64,000 nt of DNA from DATGPD01 sp041398565 (GTDB taxonomy: Bacteria > Planctomycetota > UBA1135 > UBA2386): positions 1 through 64,000 of the forward strand of contig JAWKUN010000002.1 in assembly GCA_041398565.1 (NCBI GenBank), written 5' to 3'. Position 1 is the stretch's first letter. Each line of letters opens with the position of its first letter. The translations under genes were made by a program, and so were the position numbers. Of the stretch, positions 1 through 8,697 are shown piece by piece. Below the pieces are notes generated by a model that had not been told where the DNA came from, ran no database searches, and saw only the letters and a program-made list of their open reading frames with translations.

Positions 1-1062
1 CGCTACGACGGGTACGAGCTGCGCTCGGCGACGCAACAGGAGGTCGATGGTCACTTTGCCGCGCTGCGCCCGAAGCAGACCCAGACGCCGCCCCGTGACC
101 TCTCGGTGCGGGCGATCCGGTCGTTCCGCCAGCTGGGCTTCGACGATCACCGGAGCGTAGGCGTCAAGGCTGCCAATCTCGCGGTGATGCGCACCTTCGG
201 CTGGTCCGACGAGCGCTCGCCGGACGGCTTCGCGGTGCCGTTCGCCTGCTACGACGCCTTCATGCTGGAGAACGGCTTCTATCAGATGGCCCGCGAGATG
301 CTCGCGGCCAAGGACTTCCGGGCCGAGGCCGACACCCGCGAACGGGCGTTGGCCGAGCTCCGCAAGGCGATCGAGAACGGCAAGATGCCGAAGTGGGTCG
401 AGGACGCACTCGGCGAGGTGCAGAAGACGTTCGGCAAGGACGAGTCGATCCGCTGCCGCTCGAGCACCAACAACGAGGACTTGCCCGGGTTCTCCGGTGC
501 CGGCCTCTACGACTCGTTCACGCACAAGCCCAAGGAGGGTCACCTCGCCAAGACCGTCCGCCGGGTCTACGCCAGCCTTTGGAACTTCCGCGCCTTCGAG
601 GAGCGCGAGTTCTACCGCGTCGACCACTTCGCCGCGGCGATGGGCGTCGCGCTGCACCGCAACGAGAAGAAGGAGCGCGCCAACGGCGTCGCGGTGACCA
701 AGGACGTGAGCGGCCGCCTGGTCGCGACCACGACGAAGGGGGTACGGTACTACGTCAACGTCCAACTCGGCGACGACCTGGTCACCAACCCCGAAGCGCG
801 CTCCGTGCCCGAGGAGTTGCTCATCGGTCCGCGCAACCCGCGGGTCGACCGCGTGCTGCAACGCAGCAACCGCACCGGCGACCAACCGCTCCTGGACCAA
901 GACACGCTGCTCGAGCTGCGCCGGTGCCTACGCACCGTGCACGAACGCTTCGCCGATCTCTACGGCAAGCAGGACGATCCGAGCTTCGCGATGGAGGTCG
1001 AGTTCAAGGTCGACAGGAAGGGCCGGCTGCTGATCAAGCAGGCGCGGCCGTGGGTCGAGTGA
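1..1062 (+). CDS. PEP/pyruvate-binding domain protein, 5' end missing
   Basis: The frame is open from base 1, so the gene begins left of the window; a GTG at 106 is only an internal codon. The visible 353 codons match the N-terminal nucleotide-binding domain of pyruvate phosphate dikinase and PEP synthase. A segment near base 450 reads RSSTNNEDLPGFSGAGLYDS, the family's RSS..EDLP..SGAG signature, and the protein ends in KQARPWVE, the usual C-terminal QARP motif. Such domains bind ATP and transfer phosphate between ATP and pyruvate or PEP. No phospho-histidine domain follows, so this is probably a stand-alone domain fused to something further left. The substrate cannot be deduced. Family assignment is firm, exact role unknown. 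Confidence 0.8.
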   Translation, partial: RYDGYELRSATQQEVDGHFAALRPKQTQTPPRDLSVRAIRSFRQLGFDDHRSVGVKAANLAVMRTFGWSDERSPDGFAVPFACYDAFMLENGFYQMAREMLAAKDFRAEADTRERALAELRKAIENGKMPKWVEDALGEVQKTFGKDESIRCRSSTNNEDLPGFSGAGLYDSFTHKPKEGHLAKTVRRVYASLWNFRAFEEREFYRVDHFAAAMGVALHRNEKKERANGVAVTKDVSGRLVATTTKGVRYYVNVQLGDDLVTNPEARSVPEELLIGPRNPRVDRVLQRSNRTGDQPLLDQDTLLELRRCLRTVHERFADLYGKQDDPSFAMEVEFKVDRKGRLLIKQARPWVE

Positions 1063-1370
1063 CGCGCAGCCCGACGGCACGCGACCGACGCTGCCATCGT
1101 CGCCGAGCGGCGTGAGCGCCGTGCGCGGGGCGACGGCCCGGGCGAACGGCAGCCGATCCCGTGTGGTTCTCGGCGGCGAGCCGCGAACGGCATGGCCGGG
1201 CGGGGCATGGCGATTCTCCTCCGCTCGAGAACCGCGAGGCCATGTCGTCTCCATCGGATTCCATGCGCCACTGCGCCGACTCGGTGCACCTCGACGTGGT
1301 TCGGCAACGTCGGGATCTCGACCCTCGGCGCGCGATTGCAGGCGCGGCGGTAGCGGCGTAGTGTCGGGCG
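1063..1370. other. Intergenic stretch without a recognisable gene
   Basis: About 300 bases between the PEP/pyruvate-binding gene and the next secreted-protein gene. Open frames here read as arginine/alanine-rich shadows on both strands. No terminator with a T tract, tRNA or repeat family member was seen. Confidence 0.5.
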
Positions 1371-2465
1371 GTGCGCGCCCCCGTCTCTCGCCGTCTCGTC
1401 GCCGTGCTGGCCGCGATCCCACCGTGCGCGGCGGCGCAGGCCACGGTGACCATCCCGGCCGAGTACGCCGACCGGGAAGCCCCCTACGTGATGGAAGCCG
1501 CCGGCTTCAGCCAGGCCTTCCGCCAACAGATCATGCTGCGCGCCGACGAACTCGCAGGCTTGCGCGGGCACGCGCTCACCTCGCTCACGTTCCGTCGCGA
1601 CGTGCAGCTGCCGGTGCCGCTGCGCAGCGGCGTGACGAACGTGGTCGTGACGCTGTCCGAGGGGGCACCGCACCCGAGCACGGCCTCGCCGCTCTTTGCC
1701 GACAACCGTGGGCCGGAGCCGCGCGAAGTGTTCCGCGGCGAGCTGACGCTGCCGGCGTCGCCGGCGCCGAGCCGGCCGCCGACGCCGAGCTGGGCCGACC
1801 CACAGGCGGTGGAGATCGCCTTCGCCACGCCGTTCGAGTACCACGGTGGCCACTTGTGCATCGAGATCGACGGGCGGCCGGTGCCCGGCAAGCAGCCGCC
1901 CGCCTGGCCGATCGACGCCACCACTTGGTCGGTGGGCGGGGCGACGACGTTCGTCGGGCGCAGCTGTGACCAGCGCCTGCAGGCGATGGTCATCCTGAAG
2001 GATCCGACGCCCGGCAGCTCGCTCACCCTGTTCGCCAGCGGACCGGCGCAAACGATCGCCGTGTGTCTGCTGGGCACCGAGCTCGGCGAGCCGCTCCAGC
2101 TGACCCACGCCTCGCGCAGCAATCCGTTTCCGTGCCAGGTCCACGTCGCGCCGTTCGCGGTGCCCGGCTACGTGTTCCCGCGCGTCAAGCTCGAGCAGAT
2201 CACGCGGGTGGAGATGGCGCTGCCTCTGCCGCTGGAGACGTGCCTGTTCAGCCGCACGCTGGCCGTCCAGTGGCTGCAGATGCCGAATCTCGAGACCGGC
2301 ATCGGCATGGCGTCGACGCATCTGCAGACCGTGCGCCTCGCCGACCACATGCACTCCTACCCGGGAGCGATGGTGCGCTCCGGCATCGCCCCGCCCAAGC
2401 AGTTCCCCGAGAAGGGCGAGGTGTTCCAGTTCCAGATGCCGGTGCTGCGTCTCGGAGCGCGCTGA
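1371..2465 (+). CDS. Secreted protein of unknown function
   Basis: The 364-residue product starts at a GTG with no clear ribosome binding site. It opens with a basic stretch and a short hydrophobic segment ending AAAQA, a probable signal peptide cleaved near residue 23. The mature part has no motif I recognise. It contains several cysteines (for example near residues 203 and 232) and sheet-like alternating hydrophobic residues, typical of large exported Planctomycetota proteins. The stop codon overlaps the first hairpin of an R1 repeat, so the mRNA 3' end would fold. No operon partner is evident. Secretion is inferred; function unknown. Confidence 0.6.
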   Translation: MRAPVSRRLVAVLAAIPPCAAAQATVTIPAEYADREAPYVMEAAGFSQAFRQQIMLRADELAGLRGHALTSLTFRRDVQLPVPLRSGVTNVVVTLSEGAPHPSTASPLFADNRGPEPREVFRGELTLPASPAPSRPPTPSWADPQAVEIAFATPFEYHGGHLCIEIDGRPVPGKQPPAWPIDATTWSVGGATTFVGRSCDQRLQAMVILKDPTPGSSLTLFASGPAQTIAVCLLGTELGEPLQLTHASRSNPFPCQVHVAPFAVPGYVFPRVKLEQITRVEMALPLPLETCLFSRTLAVQWLQMPNLETGIGMASTHLQTVRLADHMHSYPGAMVRSGIAPPKQFPEKGEVFQFQMPVLRLGAR

Positions 2466-2620
2466 GCCGAAGGCTCGCGATCGCGAAGGCGATCGCCAGC
2501 AACATTGCTCAGGGCCCGTACGCTTGATTCTCTCACGGGCCATGAGCCGAAGGCTCGCGATCGCGAGGCGATCGCCAGCAACATTGCTCAGGGCCCGTAC
2601 GCCCGATTCTCTCACGGGCT
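2464..2620 (+). repeat. R1 repeat, two tandem copies
   Basis: Two units of about 80 bp begin at 2464 and 2544 and differ at only a few positions. Each has hairpin 1 (GAGCC-GAA-GGCTC), hairpin 2 (GCGATCGC, short loop, GCGATCGC), a spacer with CAGCAACATTGCTCAGG, and hairpin 3 (GGCCCGT...ACGGGCC). The first unit begins inside the TGA of the upstream gene. Related copies occur at 25928-26220 and 27333-27419. The following 2621-2851 shows no gene; it is leader sequence before the MoxR gene. Confidence 0.85.
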
Positions 2621-2851
2621 CGGAGCTTCTCCGGCGCGTGTCTTCGCGCGCTGCGGGGTTCCCGCAGACCGCAGCCGGAGTCGTAGCGACCAAAGAAGCA
2701 ACCGAGGGTCGCCGGGAGTTCCGACGATCGGCTATCGTCGCGGGCGTTCGCTCGGCCGCACCTCGCCCCAGCGGCGCCGACCCCGACCGAGTCGATCCGT
2801 TCCAGCCGACCCGTCTCAGCCGACCCAGGCAGCCGTCCAGCACGCAGCCCC

Positions 2852-3841
2852 ATGACCGACGTCCTCGCGATCGCCGAACGCATCAAGGAGAACAGCCGCT
2901 CCCTGCAAGACCTGCGCTCTGCCCTGCAGAGCGTCATCGTCGGCCAGCACGATCTGCTCGATGGGCTGCTGACCGCGCTCCTCGCCGACGGCCACGTGCT
3001 GCTCGAGGGGCTGCCGGGCCTCGCCAAGTCGTTGGCAGTGTCGGCTCTGGCGCAGGCGGTGGGCGGCACCTTCCGTCGCATCCAGTTCACCCCCGACCTG
3101 CTGCCGAGCGACCTCATCGGCACGCACATCTACCACCCCAACTCCGGCAAGTGGGAGGTGAAGGAGGGGCCGGTGTTCGCCAACTTCGTGCTCGCCGACG
3201 AGATCAACCGCGCCCCGGCCAAGGTGCAGTCGGCGCTGCTCGAGGCCATGCAAGAGCGCCAAGTGTCGTTGTCGGGCGAGACGCGCGCGTTGCCGGAGCC
3301 GTTCCTGGTGCTGGCCACGCAGAACCCCGTCGAGCAGGAAGGCACCTATCCTCTGCCGGAGGCTCAGGTCGACCGCTTCATGCTCAAGTTGGTGGTCGGC
3401 TACCCGAGCAAGGAGGAAGAGAAGGCGATCATCGACCGCATGGGCAACGCTTCGCGACCGCCGACCGTGAAGCAAGCGACCACGCCGCAGGCACTGCTCG
3501 AGACGCGTCGCCTGCTCGAGACGATCTATGTCGACGACAAGGTGAAGAGCTACGTCGTCGACCTGGTGTTCGCCACGCGTGATCCCGGCCAGGTTGGGCT
3601 GCCCAAGCTCAAGCCGCTGATCCTGTACGGCGCGTCGCCACGCGCTTCGCTGGCGCTGACCCGCGCTGCCCGCGCTCGCGCCTTCCTCGACGGCCGTGGC
3701 TTCGTCACGCCGCAGGACGTCAAGGCGGTGGGTTTTGCCGTCCTGCGCCACCGCGTGCTGACCAGCTACGAGGCCGAAGCCGAAGGCATCAACAGCGAGC
3801 AGATCCTGCGCCAGGTGTTCGACCACGTGCCGGTGCCGTAG
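2852..3841 (+). CDS. MoxR-family AAA+ ATPase
   Basis: A 329-residue AAA+ ATPase of the MoxR/RavA group, chaperone-like ATPases that work with von Willebrand factor A proteins, often to mature or regulate envelope complexes. Walker A is GLPGLAKS (residues 53-60; most homologues end in T), Walker B is VLADEINR (about 113-120), and sensor 1 is LATQNPVEQEGTYPLPEAQ (about 154-172). The length is normal for the family and the ATG start is followed by the usual N-terminal helix. MoxR genes normally sit directly before a DUF58 gene and the Bat genes; here those begin only at 16535, so functional partnership is inferred, not shown by adjacency. Confidence 0.92.
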   Translation: MTDVLAIAERIKENSRSLQDLRSALQSVIVGQHDLLDGLLTALLADGHVLLEGLPGLAKSLAVSALAQAVGGTFRRIQFTPDLLPSDLIGTHIYHPNSGKWEVKEGPVFANFVLADEINRAPAKVQSALLEAMQERQVSLSGETRALPEPFLVLATQNPVEQEGTYPLPEAQVDRFMLKLVVGYPSKEEEKAIIDRMGNASRPPTVKQATTPQALLETRRLLETIYVDDKVKSYVVDLVFATRDPGQVGLPKLKPLILYGASPRASLALTRAARARAFLDGRGFVTPQDVKAVGFAVLRHRVLTSYEAEAEGINSEQILRQVFDHVPVP

Positions 3842-3875
3842 GGCATCATCGACGTCGAGCCGGGGGCGGGCGGCG

Positions 3876-4715
3876 TCAGGCCGTGATCTGCTCCAGCTTG
3901 TCCCGCACCGCCGCGATGGTCGCGTCGAGGGTCGAGGTGCCGGCGCCCAGGCCCACGACCCGGCAGCCTCGGAACCAGCTCGGGTCGAGGTCGGCCGCAC
4001 CCTGCACGTGCAGCGTGCGCACGCCTTGGGCGGCGGCCAGTTCTGCCAGCTGCCTGGTGTTGTTGGAGTTCCTGCCGCCGACTACGACGAAGGCGTCGAC
4101 GCGCGGCGCCAGGGCGGCGACGGCGCGCATGCGCCGCTTCGTCGGGTCGCACACCGTGTCGACGAAGCGCACGTCGGCGGTGGCGTTGCGCGCGCGGATC
4201 GCCGCCAGACGTGCTTGCGCCAGGTGCGACGGCAGGGTGGTCTGGCAGACGACGCCGAGTCTCTGGCTCGGCCAGGTCTCGACCTCGCTGTCGCGCTCGA
4301 CGACGGCGCAGGCGGCGAGGTCTTCGACGATGCCGCGCACCTCCACGTGATCCCGCTTGCCCAGCACGACGACGAAGCGTCCGTCCCGCGCCAGTTCCTG
4401 GGCTGCAACGTGCGCGCGCGTCACCAGCGGGCACGTGGTGTCGATCAGCACCTTGCCGGCCGCCAGCAGGCGGGCGCGTTCGCGCTCGCTGATACCGTGC
4501 GCGGTGACGAGCACGCGCGGGGTGGGGGGCACGGCGCGGGCGTCCTCGCGCTGGCGCAAGAAGCCACGCGCGTCGAGCTCGTGCAGCACCGCTTCGTTGT
4601 GCACGAGTTCGCCGTGCACGGTCACCGTGTGCGCATCGTCGATCGAGCGCGCCACGGCCAGGGCATCGCGCACCCCGAAACAGAATCCGAGTTCTTCGGC
4701 GATCAAGACCTGCAC
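3876..4715 (-). CDS. ispH: 4-hydroxy-3-methylbut-2-enyl diphosphate reductase
   Basis: This enzyme performs the last MEP-pathway step, reducing HMBPP to IPP and DMAPP with a [4Fe-4S] cluster in the cytosol. I chose the GTG at 4715 because AGGAG lies 7-8 bases upstream and the product then starts at the family's usual N-terminus, giving 279 residues; the longer open frame adds a low-complexity leader. Cluster cysteines are C12 (GFCFGV), C95 (DTTCPLV) and C189 (DTVCDP). Catalytic histidines and glutamate are conserved: H39, H73, H123 and E125. The motif usually reading TQNRQ is TKRRM here, a mild deviation. The upstream neighbour is a small regulator transcribed the same way. Confidence 0.93.
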   Translation of the reverse strand: MQVLIAEELGFCFGVRDALAVARSIDDAHTVTVHGELVHNEAVLHELDARGFLRQREDARAVPPTPRVLVTAHGISERERARLLAAGKVLIDTTCPLVTRAHVAAQELARDGRFVVVLGKRDHVEVRGIVEDLAACAVVERDSEVETWPSQRLGVVCQTTLPSHLAQARLAAIRARNATADVRFVDTVCDPTKRRMRAVAALAPRVDAFVVVGGRNSNNTRQLAELAAAQGVRTLHVQGAADLDPSWFRGCRVVGLGAGTSTLDATIAAVRDKLEQITA

Positions 4716-4785
4716 GGTGCGTCTCCTGAACTTGGCATTGCAAAGTGAGTGGGCGGACGGCGGGTGGGCATGGGTCTCGATTCCC

Positions 4786-5172
4786 CTACGCCGGCGCCCA
4801 ACCTGGCGGCAGGCTGCGCTTGCTGCGCTTGCCTTCGGCGGCGCTGTGCGTCTTGGCTTCGCGCACGATGCGCTCGAGTTCTCCCAGGTAAGCGAGGAAG
4901 GCACTGCGTCCCTTCGCCGACAGACGTACCAAGGTGCGCGGCCGCCGGCCTTCCTGGTTCTTCCACACTTCCACCAGTTCGGCGTGCTGCAGGGTCTGCA
5001 GGTGGCGGGCCAGGTTCCCGTCGGTCAAGTCGCACAGCGCCTTGAGCTCGGGGAACAGCACCCCTTCGGGCCGTGCCAGCAACGCGGTGAGGATCGACAG
5101 GCGCGCCTTCTCGTGCAGCACGCGGTCGAGGCCGCTGTACGAGTGCGGCGCCGGACTCTTCTTCTGCGTCAC
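4786..5172 (-). CDS. Winged-helix transcriptional regulator
   Basis: A 128-residue protein with a MarR/HTH_34-like winged helix. Residues 16-103 contain a helix with LHEKARLSILTALL, a helix-turn-helix around 38-64 (FPELKALCDLTDGNLARHL) and a wing rich in N-x-E-G-R-R-P-R followed by a long C-terminal helix. It starts with a GTG one base after the stop of the membrane-protein gene (TGACGTGA), so the pair is almost certainly co-transcribed and translationally coupled. Regulators of this type are often encoded beside a small integral membrane protein. The likely operator is the palindrome at 5822-5838 before the pair. The ligand is unknown. Confidence 0.8.
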   Translation of the reverse strand: MTQKKSPAPHSYSGLDRVLHEKARLSILTALLARPEGVLFPELKALCDLTDGNLARHLQTLQHAELVEVWKNQEGRRPRTLVRLSAKGRSAFLAYLGELERIVREAKTHSAAEGKRSKRSLPPGWAPA

Positions 5173-5173
5173 G

Positions 5174-5782
5174 TCAGGTCGCCTCCCCGCGCCGCGCGTC
5201 GAGCGGTCGCTCGATGCCGAGGTGGAGCACCAGCGCCGCCAGGCCCTGGCCGACGCCGAAGGTGGCTCCCATGCTCCAGGGGCTCGGCGTGCCGCGCTCG
5301 GCCCACACCAACTGGGCGATGCCGGCGGCGCAGTACCACAAGCCGACCCATCCGACGGCGCGTGGCAAGAACGGGCGCGAGGCGAACACCGCCAGGCCGA
5401 ACACCAGCGCCCACAACCCCGGAAGCAGGCAGGGGACGCCGATCTCGGGGCGCAGGAGCACGAAGGGTAGGACGGCTCCCGCGGCGAAGGCGGGTGCGAT
5501 CTGACCGACGACCCGCAAGGTGCGCGCGCGTTCGGCGTCGGAGGCGCGCGAGCTGCGGTAGAGGTCGAAGGCGCACAGTGCGCAGCACAGAGCGGCAACG
5601 GCCATCCAGAACCGCGCGAAGCCGTCGCCGTCGAGTGCGAGGAGCGGCTGGACCAACGCGCCGAGCAACGCCAGGCCGGAGGTGGTGGCCATCGACCTGC
5701 TGCGGTAGCCACGGAAGACTTCGCTGCGCAGCAGCTGGGCGTGGATCTCGGAGAGCTGGGACAAGGCCGCGTCGACGTGCAT
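5174..5782 (-). CDS. Integral membrane protein paired with a winged-helix regulator
   Basis: A 202-residue protein. After a polar N-terminal segment of about 30 residues it has roughly five or six hydrophobic helices (near 33-52, 57-72, 90-110, 114-132, 140-158 and 168-188), with short basic loops. No catalytic motif was seen. It is first in a two-gene operon with the regulator at 4786-5172, which suggests a sensing or auto-regulatory unit, as in other small membrane-protein/regulator pairs. The ATG lies 40 bases downstream of an AT-rich palindrome. Function unknown. Confidence 0.75.
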   Translation of the reverse strand: MHVDAALSQLSEIHAQLLRSEVFRGYRSRSMATTSGLALLGALVQPLLALDGDGFARFWMAVAALCCALCAFDLYRSSRASDAERARTLRVVGQIAPAFAAGAVLPFVLLRPEIGVPCLLPGLWALVFGLAVFASRPFLPRAVGWVGLWYCAAGIAQLVWAERGTPSPWSMGATFGVGQGLAALVLHLGIERPLDARRGEAT

Positions 5783-5821
5783 GGAAGCGAGCGAGGGTGG
5801 GGGAAGAGGCGCGACGAGGGA

Positions 5822-5838
5822 ACTTTACTCGGCAAAGT
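5822..5838. promoter_or_regulatory. Candidate operator palindrome
   Basis: ACTTTACTCGGCAAAGT is a 17-bp inverted repeat (ACTTT.C / G.AAAGT) with one mismatched pair around a TCG centre. It lies 40 bases before the ATG of the membrane-protein/regulator operon and stands out as AT-rich in GC-rich DNA. Two-fold symmetry and position suit a dimeric winged-helix repressor, most simply the co-encoded one. Inference from position and symmetry only. Confidence 0.5.
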
Positions 5839-5874
5839 CCGCCCGTCAAGACGTCCGGGTCGGGGACGGCGGAT

Positions 5875-7080
5875 TCACCGATCCTGATCCGGGCTTCGCG
5901 GCTCCACCACGAACTCCGACCGGTACGGGCCTGGGGCAAAGCCGCGACGCTCCAGGAACCTGCCGACGCGTCCGGGGGAGTTGCAGAACGACAGACGCCC
6001 CGACTGGAACGCACCGACCAGGCGGCCCAACGGTGCCGGGCAATCGACGAAGACCAGGTCGACGGTGGCGCCGTCGGCGCCCGGCACGCGGTAAACGGTG
6101 TCACGCCGGCCACCGAGCGCGGCGACGAACTCGGCTTCGGTTATGCCCTTGCGCAGGCCCATTCCCAGATCGTCGCGGTCGGGCGCGGCATACCGGCCGC
6201 GCCGCGCGGCGACCACCGTGGCCAGCACGCGTTTGCCATCGTCGTCGGGGTGGTGGCCCTCGATGCGCAGCACACCGAGGCTCGGCAGCAGTGGTGACCG
6301 ACGCCAGGTGATCAGGAACCGGCAGTCGAGGGCACGCTGCTCGTTGGCGTACAACGTCCCTGGCAGCCAGAACGCCGGCACCAGCCCGAGCGGCGTGGCC
6401 ACTTCGACCACTGGCGACCGCAGGTCGGCGTGCAGCTCGAGACGCACGCCCACCCGCATGCCGTTACCGATCACCGACCACGCGCTGGGCGGTCGCACGA
6501 TGGCGACCAGTTCGCCGAGCAGCCGGTCGACGCGCAGTAGGCTGTGAAACAGGAAGTGGATGCCGAACTCGGGGCGCGTGTCGACGGTTTCCTGCCAGAC
6601 GTGCGCCTCTGCGACCGTCGCGACGTCGGTGGCGATGGCCTCGCCGCTCTGGTCGCACGTGAGGCGAACACGCAGCACGACCGGGGCACGAGAGTAGCGC
6701 GTCAAGCTGCGTCCGCTGCTGTCGGTCAGCACCTGGTTGTGGGCGTTGGCGACCCGAAGGAAGCCGCTGACGGTGTCCGCGAACTGCGGCTCGCGGAGCG
6801 GCTCGGGCAGCTCGGGGAGCGAGATCTCGAGCGACCAAGTGCGCGGCGTTTGGCCGGTGGTGGCCTCGATCCGGTAGTGCACGAGGTCACCCGCCGACCA
6901 GACTGCGTCCTCGTCGAGTTCGTCGCATGCTGCGTCGGCTGGGAGCGCGGGCCAGGTGATACCGCGGGGTTGCTCTTGCATCACCCGCGCAGCACCGTCA
7001 TCGGTGGATGTGGAGGCGCAAGCCGCGGCAAACAACCAGGGTGACGCTGCTACCGAACTCGACCGTCGTCGTCGTGGCAC
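5875..7080 (-). CDS. Probable lipoprotein of unknown function
   Basis: The GTG at 7080 gives 401 residues beginning with a basic stretch, a short hydrophobic segment and a lipobox-like AAAC with cysteine at residue 20, so an envelope lipoprotein is likely. An ATG at 6981 would remove this signal. The mature protein has many beta-type segments and a C-terminal portion around residues 310-390 with charged helices. No family was recognised. The start lies 8 bases after the stop of the kelch gene, so the two are probably one transcript. Confidence 0.6.
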   Translation of the reverse strand: MPRRRRSSSVAASPWLFAAACASTSTDDGAARVMQEQPRGITWPALPADAACDELDEDAVWSAGDLVHYRIEATTGQTPRTWSLEISLPELPEPLREPQFADTVSGFLRVANAHNQVLTDSSGRSLTRYSRAPVVLRVRLTCDQSGEAIATDVATVAEAHVWQETVDTRPEFGIHFLFHSLLRVDRLLGELVAIVRPPSAWSVIGNGMRVGVRLELHADLRSPVVEVATPLGLVPAFWLPGTLYANEQRALDCRFLITWRRSPLLPSLGVLRIEGHHPDDDGKRVLATVVAARRGRYAAPDRDDLGMGLRKGITEAEFVAALGGRRDTVYRVPGADGATVDLVFVDCPAPLGRLVGAFQSGRLSFCNSPGRVGRFLERRGFAPGPYRSEFVVEPRSPDQDR

Positions 7081-7088
7081 GGGCAGAC

Positions 7089-8531
7089 TCAGCGCGTGCC
7101 GATGTGGATGGCGAGGCCGTTGGTCGTCGCCCACAGCGCTGGCCCCAGCGGCGAGCCAAGGCCGTAGGCCTGCCAGTAGAGGTCGGCGGCGATCAGGCCC
7201 GGATTGGCCGGGATGGTGAACGCGAGCTCGCAGCGGCCGGCGACCACCGGCACCGGCACCGACAGGTCGACGCTGGCGTGGAGGAAGCAGCCGGGCAGGG
7301 CGAGTGGCGTGAGGTCGATCGGCAGAGCCAGGCCGAGCCAGGTCGTGCGCGAGGTGCCCGCCCAGACGAAGCTGAGACTGGCGCTCGGGTGCAGGTTCTC
7401 GACCGCCACTCCCCACGGGTCGCCCGGCCGCGCGAAGCGGGGATCGAGCGCGCGCAGGCTGAGCGGAGCGAACAGCGAGCGGCAGGTGCTCCCGAAGAGG
7501 CCGACTTCGGCGAGTTCGAGCGGGCGGTAGCTCCAAAGGTCGGCGCTGCTGCCGGCGCCGCCCCACACCTGCATCTCGCTCTCGGGGCTCGCGAACCAGG
7601 CGCGCTGGCCGGCGCGTGCCGGCGGAGGTGTGCCGGTCGGAGTGCGCGCGACCCACGTGGCGCCGTCGAACTCCCACACGTCGTTGGTCGGAACCCCGGC
7701 GGTGTCGAGGCCGCCGTAGAGCACGTAGGTGAGCCGAGGGGTATCGGCGACGAGCGCGTGGTGCGAGCGGGAGGGGGGGGCCGAACCCGTCACGCGACGC
7801 CAGGTGGCGCCGTCGAAGTGCCAGGTGTCGGCGAGCGTCTGCCCATTGACGTCGCGGCCGCCGAACAAGAAGACGTCGGTGCCGGCGAAGTCGAGGACCA
7901 GCGCCGCGCCGTAGCGCGGCGACGGCCCCGGCGGCAGCTGCGTCCAGGTGATGCGGTTCCAGGCCGACCAGTCGCGCTGGCCGCGCCAGAACTCGCCGAA
8001 CACCTGCGTTCCGTCGCGGCCGCCGAACACGTACACGTCGTCCTGGGTGTTGCCGGCGAGAGCCGCCTCGGCACGCGCCGACGGCGAGGCGGTGGTGGTC
8101 GGTAGCAGGCGGATCCAGGTGCGGTCCACCGGCGCCCACCACCACGTCTCGTCGGTGAAGGCGGTCGGTGCGGTGCGCCCGCCGAAGATGGTCTTGCGCG
8201 CCGGGTCGTAGGCCATGTCCCAGCGCGGCGACGGCGACGTCTGCGGCGTGAATCCTTGCCAGCCGGCCGTGGTCAGCATCCATGTGTCGCCGCGCGGGCC
8301 CGTGGGACTCAGGCCGCCGAACACGATGGCGCGCTGGCCGAGGAGCACATTGCCCGGCCAGGCGAAGAACGCTGCGCCCCAGAGGTCGGCCGGCCCGGGC
8401 GGCGCGACCACGGTGTGGATCCACTGCATCTGGGCCGGCAGGCTGGGCGGGGCGATCGCAGTGGCGGCGGCGAGGGCCGCGAGGGTCGCCGTTCGCCAGG
8501 TCGTGCATGGGCGCGTGCGTCGGACGTGCAT
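7089..8531 (-). CDS. Secreted kelch-repeat beta-propeller protein
   Basis: 480 residues with a signal peptide (hydrophobic LAALAAATAIAPPSLPAQ, cleavage near residue 34). Residues 50-340 hold about six kelch-like blades, each with a [VIL]FGG motif and a later W or TW.[WFL] (examples VFGGLSPTGPRGDTW, VFGGRDGTQVFGEFW, LFGGRDVNGQTLADTW). Residues 355-480 form a separate beta module containing several cysteines and the pattern PGCFLHASVDL...GRCELAFTIPANPGLIAADLYWQ. Similar C-terminal modules occur in the proteins at 9507 and 50083. Kelch propellers mainly bind proteins or glycans; no enzyme motif was seen. The downstream lipoprotein gene follows by 8 bases. Confidence 0.82.
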   Translation of the reverse strand: MHVRRTRPCTTWRTATLAALAAATAIAPPSLPAQMQWIHTVVAPPGPADLWGAAFFAWPGNVLLGQRAIVFGGLSPTGPRGDTWMLTTAGWQGFTPQTSPSPRWDMAYDPARKTIFGGRTAPTAFTDETWWWAPVDRTWIRLLPTTTASPSARAEAALAGNTQDDVYVFGGRDGTQVFGEFWRGQRDWSAWNRITWTQLPPGPSPRYGAALVLDFAGTDVFLFGGRDVNGQTLADTWHFDGATWRRVTGSAPPSRSHHALVADTPRLTYVLYGGLDTAGVPTNDVWEFDGATWVARTPTGTPPPARAGQRAWFASPESEMQVWGGAGSSADLWSYRPLELAEVGLFGSTCRSLFAPLSLRALDPRFARPGDPWGVAVENLHPSASLSFVWAGTSRTTWLGLALPIDLTPLALPGCFLHASVDLSVPVPVVAGRCELAFTIPANPGLIAADLYWQAYGLGSPLGPALWATTNGLAIHIGTR

Positions 8532-8697
8532 GGAGCCACCTGTTCGCGACGGTGTTCGTCGGCCCATTGTAGCGGGGCGGCGCGGTGCCGGCCGGCGAGC
8601 ATCCGTTTCGTGGCTCGGTCGCGCGACCGGATGGAATCGCAGGACGCAGGGTCGACACGGCGCGGTGTTCCTGACCCTGTTGGAGTCTGGCGACCTC

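Noticed and set aside
4357..6297. Long open frame of 646 codons on the plus strand
   Set aside because: It lies antisense to ispH, the regulator and the membrane protein, and its product is Arg/Ser-rich without domains; a GC-rich shadow frame.
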